Program-made: the position numbers and the translations under genes
The notes under the pieces: generated by a model
What the model was told of the DNA's origin: nothing
The model's input: only the letters and a program-made list of their open reading frames with translations
Databases searched by the model: none
In this document: positions 45,872 through 54,813 of the stretch, piece by piece
How the letters are laid out: each line of letters begins with the position of its first letter
Position numbering within the stretch: position 1 is the first letter of the stretch
From: Promicromonospora sp. Populi
GTDB taxonomy: Bacteria > Actinomycetota > Actinomycetes > Actinomycetales > Cellulomonadaceae
DNA: 64,000 nt
Direction: 5' to 3'
Assembly: GCF_041081105.1 (NCBI RefSeq)
Contig: NZ_CP163528.1
Span: 62,001 to 126,000, forward strand

Positions 45872-45902
45872 TTGCTGTGCTTAAATATAGCCTGGCTAGC
45901 AA
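45872..45902. promoter_or_regulatory. Inverted repeat between marR and crtB, candidate operator
   Basis: Arms TTGCT (45872-45876) and AGCAA (45898-45902) flank an A+T-rich core TTAAATATA within the divergent promoter region. The core probably holds promoter elements for crtB, so a bound MarR dimer would block both genes. Confidence 0.4.
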
Positions 45903-45922
45903 AACCTCATGGAGCGTGAGTC

Positions 45923-46804
45923 ATGAACCCCTCGTCATCCCTTGCGCTGTACTCCGAGACCGCGCACGTCGCAGCTGCCCGGATCATCGGCGCCTACTCG
46001 ACCTCATTCAGCCTGGCCACCCGTCTGCTGCCGCCCACGGTCCGCGCGATGATCGAGGACATCTACGCGCTCGTGCGCGTGGCCGACGAGGTGGTCGACG
46101 GACCTGCGCACGAAGCCGGCCTCGCGCCGGCCGAATGCCGTAACACCCTCGACGCCCTGGAGAGCGAGACGCTCACAGCCATACACAGCGGCTTCAGCGC
46201 GAACGTGGTGGTGCACGCCTTCGCCGCAACGGCCAGAACCATCGGCATCGACGAGGTGCTCGTACGCCCCTTCTTCGCTTCCATGCGCCGCGACCTGGAC
46301 CCCGTGGACTCGCTCACCGACGCCGAGTACCGCACCTACGTGCATGGCTCCGCGGAGGTAGTGGGGCTGATGTGCCTGCGGGCTTACCTGCACGACCACC
46401 AGGTCACCCCTGCAGCACGTGAGCGGCTCGAAGGGGGCGCCAGCCGGCTGGGCGCCGCGTTTCAGAAGATCAACTTCCTGCGCGACCTCGGTGACGACGA
46501 GGACCGCCTGGGCCGGTCCTACTTTCCCGGCATGGTCCCCAGCGGGTTCGACGACGAGCACAAGGCGGTCGTCGTCAAGGACATCGACGCCGACCTGGCC
46601 GCGGCCCGCGCCGTCATCCCCCTGCTGCCTCCCGGCCCACGCCGGGCCACCGCGGTGGCGGCGGGGCTGTTCGCCGAGCTCAACGACAGGCTACGAAAGA
46701 CATCCACCGCACAGCTGCGCCGCCAGCGTGTCTCCCTGTCGAGAGCCGTCAAGCTCCGCGTCGTCGCCACGGCCCTGGCCGAGGCACGGGAAGGTAGGCG
46801 ATGA
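45923..46804 (+). CDS. crtB: Phytoene synthase
   Basis: 293-aa squalene/phytoene synthase-family enzyme that condenses two geranylgeranyl diphosphates to phytoene. The first Asp-rich motif is ALVRVADEVVDGP near residue 50 and the second is FLRDLGDDEDRLGRSYF near 188. First gene of the crt operon; GGAG 8 nt before the ATG. The stop overlaps crtI as ATGA. No crtE (GGPP synthase) gene precedes it, so its substrate must come from a synthase encoded elsewhere. Confidence 0.92.
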   Translation: MNPSSSLALYSETAHVAAARIIGAYSTSFSLATRLLPPTVRAMIEDIYALVRVADEVVDGPAHEAGLAPAECRNTLDALESETLTAIHSGFSANVVVHAFAATARTIGIDEVLVRPFFASMRRDLDPVDSLTDAEYRTYVHGSAEVVGLMCLRAYLHDHQVTPAARERLEGGASRLGAAFQKINFLRDLGDDEDRLGRSYFPGMVPSGFDDEHKAVVVKDIDADLAAARAVIPLLPPGPRRATAVAAGLFAELNDRLRKTSTAQLRRQRVSLSRAVKLRVVATALAEAREGRR

Positions 46805-48384
46805 GGCGCGCCAACTACATCGGCGACGACGAGATGCGCGGGCGACGGGTGATCGTGGTCGGTGGCGGCATCTCGGGCCTGGCGACGGCCGCGCTGCTCG
46901 CCCGCGAAGGCGCCGAGGTCACGCTGCTGGAGGCCCGAGAGGAGCTCGGTGGACGCGCCGGACGCTGGCAGAAGGACGGCTTCCGGTTCGACACCGGCCC
47001 GTCCTGGTACCTGATGCCTGAGGTGTTCGACCACTTCTTCCGCCTGCTCGGCACCAGCGCGGACGCCGAGCTGGACCTCGTCCGGCTCGACCCCTCCTAC
47101 CGGGTCTTCTTCGAGGGCGACCCTGAGCCCTTCGACCTGCCCGCCGACGGCGCCCGCGAGGCGCTGCTCGCACTGGACCCGCCGTCCGCGCCGGACCTGG
47201 GTGTCTACCTCGACTCGGCCGCGGAGACGTACCGCCTAGCCACCGAGCGGTTCCTCTATGCGACGTTCGCCTCGCTCACGCCGTTGCTCGACCCGGATCT
47301 CGTGCGGCGCGTGCCGCGTCTGGTGCGCCTGCTCGGGGAGCCTCTGGACAGCTTCATCAACCGGCACACGACGGACGACCGGGTGCGCCGGATCCTCGGC
47401 TATCCGGCGGTGTTCCTGGGCACCTCGCCAAGCGGGGCGCCCAGCATGTACCACCTCATGAGCCACCTCGACGTGGCCCAGGGGGTGCTGTACCCGCGCG
47501 GCGGGTTCGGTGCCGTGATCGAGGCGGTCGCGCGTGTCGCCGAGCGCGCGGGCGCGAAGCTCTTCACCGGGCAGCGGGTGGACCGGATCACGGTGGCCGA
47601 CGGCGCCGTGACCGGCGTCGAGGTCACCGACGGCACGGGCGGCTCCCACCAGCTGGAGGCGGACGTCGTCGTGTCGACGGCGGACCTGCACGTCACGGAG
47701 CGCAGCCTGCTCGATCCCGCGCACCGCAGCCACAGCGATCGCTGGTGGGAGCGGCGCGATCCCGGACCGGGCGCGGTGCTGGCGCTGCTGGGCGTGCGGG
47801 GTGAGCTCCCGCGGCTCGCGCACCACACGCTGCTCTTCGCCCGGGACTGGCAGGAAGGGTTCGACGCGATCTCCGGGGCGCATCGTTCGGTGCCGAATCC
47901 TGCGTCCCTCTACGTCTGCCGGCCGAGCGCCACCGACGACGTTGCCCCGCCTGGCCACGAGAACCTGTTCCTGCTCATCCCCGTGCCCGCCGACACCACC
48001 ATCGGTGCCGGCGGCCTGGACGGCGCCGGGGACGCGCGCGTGGAGCGCATCGTGGACGACGCGATAGCGCAGATCGCCGACTGGACCGGGACCGCCGACC
48101 TCGCTGAACGAGTGGTGGTCCGGCGCACCATCGGCCCCGCCGACTTCGAGCGGGACTTCGGCGCCTGGCGCGGCGGCGCCCTCGGTCCCGCGCACACGCT
48201 GCGGCAGAGCGCCATGCTCCGCGGATCGAACGCCTCCGCACGGGTGTCCGGCCTGCTGTACGCGGGCGCCACGACCATCCCCGGGATCGGCCTGCCCATG
48301 TGTCTCATCAGTGCGGAGCTTGTGCTGAAAAGGCTGCGGGGCGACACGAGCGCCGGGCCCTTGCCCGAACCGGAGGCCCCATGA
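46801..48384 (+). CDS. crtI: Phytoene desaturase
   Basis: 527-aa CrtI-type FAD-dependent desaturase that converts phytoene to lycopene. The dinucleotide-binding motif VIVVGGGISGLATAALL begins near residue 18, with the adjacent ELGGRAGRWQKDGFRFDTGP block; the C-terminal FAD signature is GLLYAGATTIPGIGLPMCLI. Overlaps crtB and crtYe by 4 bp each. Membrane-associated by family. Confidence 0.94.
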   Translation: MRRANYIGDDEMRGRRVIVVGGGISGLATAALLAREGAEVTLLEAREELGGRAGRWQKDGFRFDTGPSWYLMPEVFDHFFRLLGTSADAELDLVRLDPSYRVFFEGDPEPFDLPADGAREALLALDPPSAPDLGVYLDSAAETYRLATERFLYATFASLTPLLDPDLVRRVPRLVRLLGEPLDSFINRHTTDDRVRRILGYPAVFLGTSPSGAPSMYHLMSHLDVAQGVLYPRGGFGAVIEAVARVAERAGAKLFTGQRVDRITVADGAVTGVEVTDGTGGSHQLEADVVVSTADLHVTERSLLDPAHRSHSDRWWERRDPGPGAVLALLGVRGELPRLAHHTLLFARDWQEGFDAISGAHRSVPNPASLYVCRPSATDDVAPPGHENLFLLIPVPADTTIGAGGLDGAGDARVERIVDDAIAQIADWTGTADLAERVVVRRTIGPADFERDFGAWRGGALGPAHTLRQSAMLRGSNASARVSGLLYAGATTIPGIGLPMCLISAELVLKRLRGDTSAGPLPEPEAP

Positions 48385-48737
48385 GCTTCGGCTACCTCGC
48401 CGCGCTGCTCGTGTCCGCGACCGGCGTGCTCGTCGTGGACCGGAAGTTCCGGCTCTTCTGCTGGGCCGCCCCGGCGCGAGCGGCTGCCGTCCTCGCGATC
48501 GGCACCGCGTTCTTCCTGGCCTGGGACCTGGCCGGGATCGGGCTCGGCATCTTCTTCCGTGGTGCCGGGCCGTACATGACAGGGCTCCTGCTCGCGCCGG
48601 AGCTGCCCGTCGAGGAGCTGGTGTTCCTCATGTTCCTCTGCGAGCTCACCATGGTGGTTGTCCTGGGCGCACAGCGGCTCATGGACCGGGCTGAACCGAG
48701 CCGCCGACCAAGCCCGCGAGACGACGAGGCGCGATGA
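48381..48737 (+). CDS. crtYe: C50 carotenoid epsilon-cyclase subunit
   Basis: 118-aa hydrophobic subunit of the heterodimeric lycopene/C50 cyclase. Three membrane helices; the signature LPVEELVFLMFLCELTMVV near residue 75 matches the PxE(E) motif of CrtYe/CrtYc-type proteins. GGAGG ends 4 nt before the ATG. It overlaps crtI and crtYf by 4 bp. Confidence 0.88.
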   Translation: MSFGYLAALLVSATGVLVVDRKFRLFCWAAPARAAAVLAIGTAFFLAWDLAGIGLGIFFRGAGPYMTGLLLAPELPVEELVFLMFLCELTMVVVLGAQRLMDRAEPSRRPSPRDDEAR

Positions 48738-49072
48738 CCTACCTGCTGCTCGCGCTCGCCTTTGCCGCGACGGCCAGCCTGGTCGCCGTCGTCGCGCACC
48801 TCGCCGTCGTACGAGGTGGTGTTTCTAGAGCTCGACCCACGTCCTGGCAGGCCCTCACGGCAGCCGCCGTCGCCCTGCTCGTGCTTACCGCCGTGTTCGA
48901 CAACGTCATGATCGCCACCGGGCTGATCGCGTACTCCGACGCCCACATCTCGGGGGTCCGGATCGGGCTGGCGCCGGTCGAGGATTTCGCGTACCCCCTG
49001 GCCGCCGTCGTCCTGCTGCCCGCGCTCTGGTCGTTCTTCGCCTCCCGCTCCGGGGATGGTCGTGCTCGCTGA
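48734..49072 (+). CDS. crtYf: C50 carotenoid epsilon-cyclase subunit
   Basis: 112-aa membrane protein, partner of CrtYe. IGLAPVEDFAYPLAAVVLLP near residue 78 is the catalytic PxED segment of the second subunit, and AVFDNVMIATGLIAYSDA is also typical. Overlaps crtEb by 17 bp. Together with crtYe it would cyclise flavuxanthin-like C50 chains to a decaprenoxanthin- or sarcinaxanthin-type pigment. Confidence 0.88.
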   Translation: MTYLLLALAFAATASLVAVVAHLAVVRGGVSRARPTSWQALTAAAVALLVLTAVFDNVMIATGLIAYSDAHISGVRIGLAPVEDFAYPLAAVVLLPALWSFFASRSGDGRAR

Positions 49073-49922
49073 CCTCGTGCGCGCCTCGCGCCCCCTGAGC
49101 TGGATCAACACGGCCTACCCGTTCGCCGCGGCATACCTGCTGGCGACGGGGGAGGTGGATGTGGCTCTGGTCGTCGGGACGCTCTTCTTCCTGGTGCCGT
49201 ACAACCTCGCGCTCTACGGGATCAACGACGTGTTCGACTATGCGTCGGACCTTGCCAACCCGCGCAAGGGCGGGGTCGAGGGTGCGCTCCTGCCGCCCCG
49301 GCGCCATCGCCTCGTCCTTACGGTGTCCGTGCTGACCTGCGTGCCCTTCGTGGTCGCGCTGATCTTGCTCGGCCCGCCGTTGTCCTGGGCTGTGCTCGCC
49401 GTCAGCATCTTCGCGCTCGTCGCGTACTCCGCGCCGCCGTTCCGGTTCAAGGAGGTGCCGGTGCTCGACTCCCTGACCTCCAGCGTGCACTTCGTGAGTC
49501 CGGCGGTCTACGGGCTGGCGCTGGCCCATGCCGACCTGACGCCTGAGACATTCGCAGTGCTCGGCGCTTTTCTCCTCTGGGGGATGGCGAGCCACGCCTT
49601 CGGTGCGGTCCAGGACGTCGTCCCCGACCGGGTGGGAGGCATCTCCTCGATCGCGACGGCGTTCGGCGCGGCCCGCACCGTCCGCCTCGCGATGGGCGCG
49701 TGGATCGCCGCCGGCCTGCTGGTCGCCGCCACGGGCTGGCCCACCGGCCTTGCCGGGCTGCTCGCGCTGCCGTATCTCGCGCTTGCACTTCCGTACGCGC
49801 GGCTGGACGACGAGGACTCCGCGCGGGCCAACGGCGGGTGGCGTCACTTCCTGTGGGTCAACTACGCGGCGGGCGCCGCAGTGACGATCCTGCTCATCGC
49901 GACCGAGCTGTACCGCACCTAG
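49056..49922 (+). CDS. crtEb: Lycopene elongase (UbiA-type prenyltransferase)
   Basis: 288-aa polytopic membrane prenyltransferase that adds C5 units to both ends of lycopene, giving C50 carotenoids. The first Asp-rich motif is YGINDVFDYASDLANPRKGG near residue 55 and the second is GAVQDVVPDRVGGISSIATA near 187. Gene order crtB-crtI-crtYe-crtYf-crtEb is that of C. glutamicum. Confidence 0.92.
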   Translation: MVVLADLVRASRPLSWINTAYPFAAAYLLATGEVDVALVVGTLFFLVPYNLALYGINDVFDYASDLANPRKGGVEGALLPPRRHRLVLTVSVLTCVPFVVALILLGPPLSWAVLAVSIFALVAYSAPPFRFKEVPVLDSLTSSVHFVSPAVYGLALAHADLTPETFAVLGAFLLWGMASHAFGAVQDVVPDRVGGISSIATAFGAARTVRLAMGAWIAAGLLVAATGWPTGLAGLLALPYLALALPYARLDDEDSARANGGWRHFLWVNYAAGAAVTILLIATELYRT

Positions 49923-49931
49923 GGAGGCCTC

Positions 49932-51275
49932 ATGTCACTGACTCACTCGAGCGTGGTGGGATACCCGCGGGACGAGGTGTTCGCCTGGCACGAACGGCCC
50001 GGCGCGATCATGCGGCTCACACCCCCGTGGTCGCCCCTGCGGGTGCTCCAGGAGGCTACGTCGCTGGACGGTGGCGAGGCCGTGCTGCGGCTGCCGCTCG
50101 GCCTGCGCTGGGTGGCCAGGCATACCGGTTACGAGCCGCCGCAGCGGTTCGTCGACGAGCTGGTCTCCGCGCCCCTGTGCTGGGTCGTGAGCTGGCGGCA
50201 CACCCATGAGTTCCACGACGAGGGCGTGCGCACCCGCATCACCGACACGGTGGACACCCCGGTGCCCGCCGCTGCGCTGCGGTCCATGTTCGCCTATCGG
50301 CACCGCCAGCTCGGCATGGACCTGGCGGCGCAGGCGAGCGCCCGAAATCACGGCGACCGGTCGATGGTCGTTGCGATGACCGGCAGCCGGGGACTGGTCG
50401 GCAGTGCTCTTGCGCCGTTCCTCACCACGGCTGGCCACCGCGTGATCCGACTGGTGCGCGGCGCGACGCGAGGCCCCGACGAACGGCACTGGGACCCGGA
50501 CGCACCGGCCGAGGACCTGCTGCACGGCGTCGACGCGGTGGTCCACCTTGCCGGCGCCTCGATTGCCGGGCGGTTCACCTCGTCCCACCGCGCGGCCGTG
50601 CGCGACTCGCGGATCGGTCCCACCCGCGCCCTGGCAGAGCTGGCCGGGCGCACACCGGAAGGACCTGGTGTGTTCGTGTGCGCCTCCGCGATCGGGTACT
50701 ACGGCCCGGACCGAGGCGACGAGGAACTCATCGAGACCAGCCCGCCCGGCGACGGCTTTCTTGCTGAGGTGGTGGCGGACTGGGAGCAGTCCGCGGCGCA
50801 CGCGGCCGAGGCCGGCCTGCGGGTGGTCACGGTGCGGACCGGGCTGGTCCAGTCCCCGGCCGGGGGCACGCTGCGGCTGTTTCGCCCGCTGTTCGCCGCG
50901 GGTCTCGGCGGCCGGCTCGGCGACGGCCGGATGTGGCAGTCCTGGATCGGCATCGACGACCTGGTGGACGTATATCACCGCGCTCTGTACGACACCAGGT
51001 TGTCGGGCCCGGTCAACGCGGTGGCGCCGCACGCAGTGCGCAACAGCACCTATGCCGCGACGCTCGCCCGGGTGCTACGGCGCCCGGCCCTGGTCCCGGT
51101 CCCGGGACCAGGGCCGCAACTCCTGCTGGGCAGGGAGGGCGCCGCCGAGCTCGCCGAGGCAAGCCAGCGGGTGTATCCCGCTGCGCTCCTGGCGGCAGGG
51201 CACCGGTTCCGGCACCCCACACTGGAGCCGGCGCTTCGTCATCTGCTCGGCCGGGACTGGCCGGCCGCGGACTAA
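49932..51275 (+). CDS. TIGR01777-family SDR protein with N-terminal SRPBCC domain
   Basis: 447-aa two-domain protein. Residues 1-140 form an SRPBCC/START-type hydrophobic-ligand domain (WHERPGAIMRLTPPWSPLRV). From ~147 an extended SDR with VAMTGSRGLVGSALAPFL and VHLAGASIAGRF, followed by the DUF1731 C-terminal part (HRFRHPTLEPALRHLLGRDW), matches TIGR01777. GGGAGG is 4 nt upstream. Its tight position behind crtEb suggests a role in pigment or lipid metabolism; no activity is known. Confidence 0.83.
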   Translation: MSLTHSSVVGYPRDEVFAWHERPGAIMRLTPPWSPLRVLQEATSLDGGEAVLRLPLGLRWVARHTGYEPPQRFVDELVSAPLCWVVSWRHTHEFHDEGVRTRITDTVDTPVPAAALRSMFAYRHRQLGMDLAAQASARNHGDRSMVVAMTGSRGLVGSALAPFLTTAGHRVIRLVRGATRGPDERHWDPDAPAEDLLHGVDAVVHLAGASIAGRFTSSHRAAVRDSRIGPTRALAELAGRTPEGPGVFVCASAIGYYGPDRGDEELIETSPPGDGFLAEVVADWEQSAAHAAEAGLRVVTVRTGLVQSPAGGTLRLFRPLFAAGLGGRLGDGRMWQSWIGIDDLVDVYHRALYDTRLSGPVNAVAPHAVRNSTYAATLARVLRRPALVPVPGPGPQLLLGREGAAELAEASQRVYPAALLAAGHRFRHPTLEPALRHLLGRDWPAAD

Positions 51276-51285
51276 GGAGAACCAG

Positions 51286-52095
51286 ATGAACGACCACAGT
51301 TCCAACGACCGGGTTCAGCAGGTCGTCGTCACCCTCAGCTTCCTGGTCTGCATCATCGGATCCATGATCGGGGTCGGGGTGTTCGGCGGTACGCCGATCG
51401 CGTCGGCGGCCGGCGGCGCGCTTGCCGCCGACGCGACCCTGCTCGCACCGGCGTCCCCGGCTTTCTCGGTGTGGACCGTGGTCTATCTCGGCCTCGCGGG
51501 GTACACCGCGCTCCAGTGGTTCCCCAGCCCTGCAGCGGCGCAGCGACAGCGCCGGCTGCGGCTGCCGGTGGCCGCGAGCATGTTCCTCAACGCCGCATGG
51601 ATCCTCGTGGTCCAGGCGGGCTGGCTCTGGGTGAGCGTCGTGGTCATCGCTGTGCTGCTCGGGGTGCTCGCCCGGATCTTCGTGATCCTGCTGAGCTCCC
51701 GGGCAGCCGGAGCCGTGGAGCGCCTCCTGGTGGACGGGACGCTCGGCCTCTACCTCGGTTGGGTCTGTGTGGCGACCGTCGCCAACGTCGCGGCGGCTCT
51801 GACCGCCTCGGGGTTCGACGGCGGGAGCATCGATCCGGCTTGGTGGGCGGTCGCGACCCTCGTGATGGTCGGCGTGGTCGGGGTTGCTCTGGCCGTGCGG
51901 GGCAGCGGCCGCATAGCCGTGGCCGCTGCGATCGCCTGGGGCCTGGCCTGGATCGCCGTGGCTCGCTGGGACGGCACGCCGCAATCCGTCCCGACGGCGG
52001 TGGCGGCGGCCGCCACAGCCGTCATCGTCCTGGGCGTCACGGTGGGCCTACGTGTGCTTGCCACGACGCGCAGCACCGGCAAGGCCGCCGCGTGA
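51286..52095 (+). CDS. TspO/MBR-family membrane protein
   Basis: 269-aa tryptophan-rich membrane protein with about seven hydrophobic helices, longer than the ~160-aa TspO of Rhodobacter. AFSVWTVVYLGLAGYTALQW near residue 63, FLNAAWILVVQAGW near 105 and GLYLGWVCVATVANVAAAL near 160 are family motifs. Bacterial TspO proteins bind tetrapyrroles and act in light/oxidative responses, which fits its place between carotenoid genes and a photolyase. AAGGAGA lies 5 nt before the ATG. Confidence 0.78.
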   Translation: MNDHSSNDRVQQVVVTLSFLVCIIGSMIGVGVFGGTPIASAAGGALAADATLLAPASPAFSVWTVVYLGLAGYTALQWFPSPAAAQRQRRLRLPVAASMFLNAAWILVVQAGWLWVSVVVIAVLLGVLARIFVILLSSRAAGAVERLLVDGTLGLYLGWVCVATVANVAAALTASGFDGGSIDPAWWAVATLVMVGVVGVALAVRGSGRIAVAAAIAWGLAWIAVARWDGTPQSVPTAVAAAATAVIVLGVTVGLRVLATTRSTGKAAA

Positions 52096-52132
52096 ACATG
52101 CTCAGCCGCCGCCGCGCAGGGGGAGGGCAGAG

Positions 52133-53533
52133 ATGACCGACGCCCCAGCACTGATCTGGTTCCGCCGCGACCTGCGCGTGGCCGACCAGCCCACGTTCCT
52201 GGCCGCGGGGGAGAACCGGCGCGCGCTCGCCCTGTTCGTGCTCGACCCGCGCCTGCTCGCGCCGGCCGGGGAAGCGCGGCTGTGGTTCCTGTACGGCTGC
52301 CTGCAGGCCCTGGACCAGAGCCTGGGCGGGCGGCTCCTGGTGGTCGAGGGCGACCCGGTCGACGTCGTCCCGCGGGTCGCTCGCGAGATCGACGCCGGCG
52401 CCGTCCACGTCGCCGCCGACTTCGGACCGTACGGCCAGGTCCGTGACCACGACGTCGAGCGCGCGCTGGTCAAGGAGGATCGGGAACTTGTACGCAGCGG
52501 CTCGCCCTACGCGGTGTCTCCCGGCCGTGTCCGGGCCGCGGACGGAGGCCGCTACCGCGTGTTCACGCCGTTTCGTCGGGCCTGGGCCGACCACGGATGG
52601 CGGCAGCCGGCCCGGACGGATGCCAGCTACCTCGACTGGATCGATCCCGAGACGGTGGCCGTCGAGGCCACACCGGTGCCCGACCTGCCCGCCGTCGACG
52701 CAGACCTGCCCGAGCCGGGAGAGGCGGCGGCGCACCGGCGCTGGGAGCGGTTCCGGCACGACCACCTCGACGCGTACGCCGACGGCCGGGACCGGCCCGA
52801 CCGCCCGGGCACCTCACGCATGTCGGTCTACCTGAAGTACGGCTGTGTACACCCGCGCACCCTGCTCGCCGACATCGGGGCCAGCATGTCGGACGGCGCG
52901 CAGTCGTTCCGCAGCGAGCTCGCGTGGCGCGACTTCTACGCCGAGATCCTCGACCAGCGTCCCGACTCCGCTCGCCGCAACTACAACCGTGCTTTCGACG
53001 CGCTCGTGACCGACAGCGGGCAGCACGCCGACCGGCTGTTCGCCGCCTGGCAGGAGGGACGCACCGGGTTTCCGATCGTCGACGCCGGGATGCGGCAGCT
53101 GCGGGCCGAGGGCTGGATGCACAACCGGGTGCGCATGATCACGGCGTCGTTCCTCGTCAAGGACCTGCACCTGCCCTGGTGGTGGGGTGCCAGGCACTTC
53201 ATGCAGCTGCTCGTCGACGGCGACCTCGCCTCCAACCAGCACGGCTGGCAGTGGGTGGCCGGCAGCGGCACCGACGCCGCCCCGTACTTCCGCGTGTTCA
53301 ACCCGGTGCTGCAGGGGGAACGGTTCGACCCGGACGGTGACTACGTGCGGAAGTACGTCCCCGAGCTCACGGACGTTACCGGCAAGGCCGTGCACCAGCC
53401 CTGGAAGCTGTCCGACGGTCCGCCCGCCGGATATCCCGCACCCGTCGTCGACCACAAGTACGAGCGCGCAGTGGCGCTGGACCGGTATGAAGCGGTCAAG
53501 GAGGCTCAGCACCGCGAACGCGAAATGCGCTGA
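52133..53533 (+). CDS. phr: Deoxyribodipyrimidine photolyase
   Basis: 466-aa cryptochrome/photolyase-family flavoprotein that repairs UV-induced cyclobutane dimers with light. The N-terminal antenna domain begins ALIWFRRDLRVADQPTFLAA; the FAD-binding C-terminal half has GRTGFPIVDAGMRQL, GWMHNRVRMITASFLVKDLH and DLASNQHGWQWVAGSGTDAA. The sequence resembles class I CPD photolyases. It ends the light-stress unit that starts with crtB. GGGAGGG precedes the ATG. Confidence 0.92.
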   Translation: MTDAPALIWFRRDLRVADQPTFLAAGENRRALALFVLDPRLLAPAGEARLWFLYGCLQALDQSLGGRLLVVEGDPVDVVPRVAREIDAGAVHVAADFGPYGQVRDHDVERALVKEDRELVRSGSPYAVSPGRVRAADGGRYRVFTPFRRAWADHGWRQPARTDASYLDWIDPETVAVEATPVPDLPAVDADLPEPGEAAAHRRWERFRHDHLDAYADGRDRPDRPGTSRMSVYLKYGCVHPRTLLADIGASMSDGAQSFRSELAWRDFYAEILDQRPDSARRNYNRAFDALVTDSGQHADRLFAAWQEGRTGFPIVDAGMRQLRAEGWMHNRVRMITASFLVKDLHLPWWWGARHFMQLLVDGDLASNQHGWQWVAGSGTDAAPYFRVFNPVLQGERFDPDGDYVRKYVPELTDVTGKAVHQPWKLSDGPPAGYPAPVVDHKYERAVALDRYEAVKEAQHREREMR

Positions 53534-53661
53534 AGCCGCTGCGCTCGCTCGCACCCAGGCATGGTCCGACGCACCGACCAGGACTGCTCAATGGACGATT
53601 CAAGGCCGCGGGCGAGAGTGCCTAAGGGATCGCTACGCGGGCGTGCACCTGCTAGTCTCCG

Positions 53662-53688
53662 TCAAATCGGTTGGACGAACCGGTTTGA
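53662..53688. promoter_or_regulatory. Two tandem LacI operators before the lacI-type gene
   Basis: Imperfect copies of TCAAACCGGTTTGA at 53662-53675 and 53675-53688, each with two mismatches and sharing one base. A -10-like TAGTCT lies at 53653-53658, so the sites sit at the expected transcription start: autoregulation. Confidence 0.65.
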
Positions 53689-53711
53689 CGATCGATGGCA
53701 GCGAGGCCACA

Positions 53712-54716
53712 GTGTCCACAATCGGCGACGTCGCCCGTGTTGCGGGCGTCTCCCGCAGCACCGTTTCGCACGCCCTGTCCGGCAAGCGGCCCATCTCCCT
53801 GGCGACGCGGGAGCGCATCGACGAGGCGATCCGCGAGCTGAAGTACACGGCGAACGCCGGCGCACGTGCCCTTGCGACGTCGAAGTCGTCGATCCTCGGC
53901 CTGATCGTGCCGTTCACGCCGGAGGAGTTCGCGCCGGCGACGATGCAGTACGTGCTCGCGATCACGGAGACCGCCCGCTCGCTGGGCTACGACGTGCTGC
54001 TGGTCACCGAGGACGAGGGTTCCGCCGGGATCACCCGGATCAGCGAGAGCAACCTCGTCGACGGCGTCATCCTGCTGGACGTCAAGCGGCACGACGACCG
54101 GCTCGCCGCGCTCGCGGAAGCCAGGTGCCCCGCTGTGCTCATCGGTGTGCCCGAGGGTGATGTCGAGCTCGATGTCGTGGACCTCGACTTCACTGCGGCA
54201 GGCGGCCTGCTGGTGCAGCACCTGCACGACGAGGGGCACCGAGAGGCCGTCTTCGTCACGCTCCCCGACGCGATCTTCCGGCTCGAGCTGGCATACGCCT
54301 GGCTGTTCCGCGACGCGGTGGTGGCCAAGGCCGCCGAGCTCGGAGTCGAGCTGCACGCCGTCGAGGGCGACGCCGACCCGGAACGCCGCGCAGCCGCGAT
54401 CTCCTCGGCGCTGGACGCCCACCCGGAGGCCACGGCGCTGCTGGTGCACAACGACGGCGCCCTCGCCGACCTGCAGCAGATCCTGCACGAGCGGACGCTG
54501 CGCGTGCCTGAGGACCTGGCCGTCGTGAGCCTGTACCCGGAGCAGTTCGGCCGGATGTTCTCCCTGCCCTACACGGCGATCGAGACCTCGGCGGCACGTG
54601 TCGCTGCCGACGCCGTGCACCTGCTGGCCAGCCGGATCGACGATCCCGAGATCCCGTTCACCCGCCGCCTGCTGACCCCGGTCATGATCGACCGAGGTAC
54701 CAGCCGAAGGCACTGA
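53712..54716 (+). CDS. LacI-family regulator
   Basis: 334-aa LacI/GalR repressor. The helix-turn-helix and hinge helix are at the N-terminus: STIGDVARVAGVSRSTVSHAL, then ERIDEAIRELKYTANAGARA. The periplasmic-binding-like effector domain runs from SSILGLIVPFTPEE to the end and should bind a sugar. GTG at 53712 is the usual LacI start, with GAGG 5 nt upstream. Operators resembling TCAAACCGGTTTGA lie before itself and before the downstream glycosidase gene, its probable target. Confidence 0.92.
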   Translation: MSTIGDVARVAGVSRSTVSHALSGKRPISLATRERIDEAIRELKYTANAGARALATSKSSILGLIVPFTPEEFAPATMQYVLAITETARSLGYDVLLVTEDEGSAGITRISESNLVDGVILLDVKRHDDRLAALAEARCPAVLIGVPEGDVELDVVDLDFTAAGGLLVQHLHDEGHREAVFVTLPDAIFRLELAYAWLFRDAVVAKAAELGVELHAVEGDADPERRAAAISSALDAHPEATALLVHNDGALADLQQILHERTLRVPEDLAVVSLYPEQFGRMFSLPYTAIETSAARVAADAVHLLASRIDDPEIPFTRRLLTPVMIDRGTSRRH

Positions 54717-54749
54717 CCCACCAGCTCCTGCGGCTCGGTCGCTGCAGGA

Positions 54750-54763
54750 TCAAACCGGTTTGA
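54750..54763. promoter_or_regulatory. Perfect LacI operator TCAAACCGGTTTGA
   Basis: 14-bp perfect palindrome with the central CCGG typical for LacI-family sites, 50 bp before the glycosidase ATG. Two weaker copies precede the regulator gene. Confidence 0.82.
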
Positions 54764-54813
54764 CGATACACGTGATGTTCCGCTACCCATCCCACCTCGC
54801 AAAGGAGCGAAAG

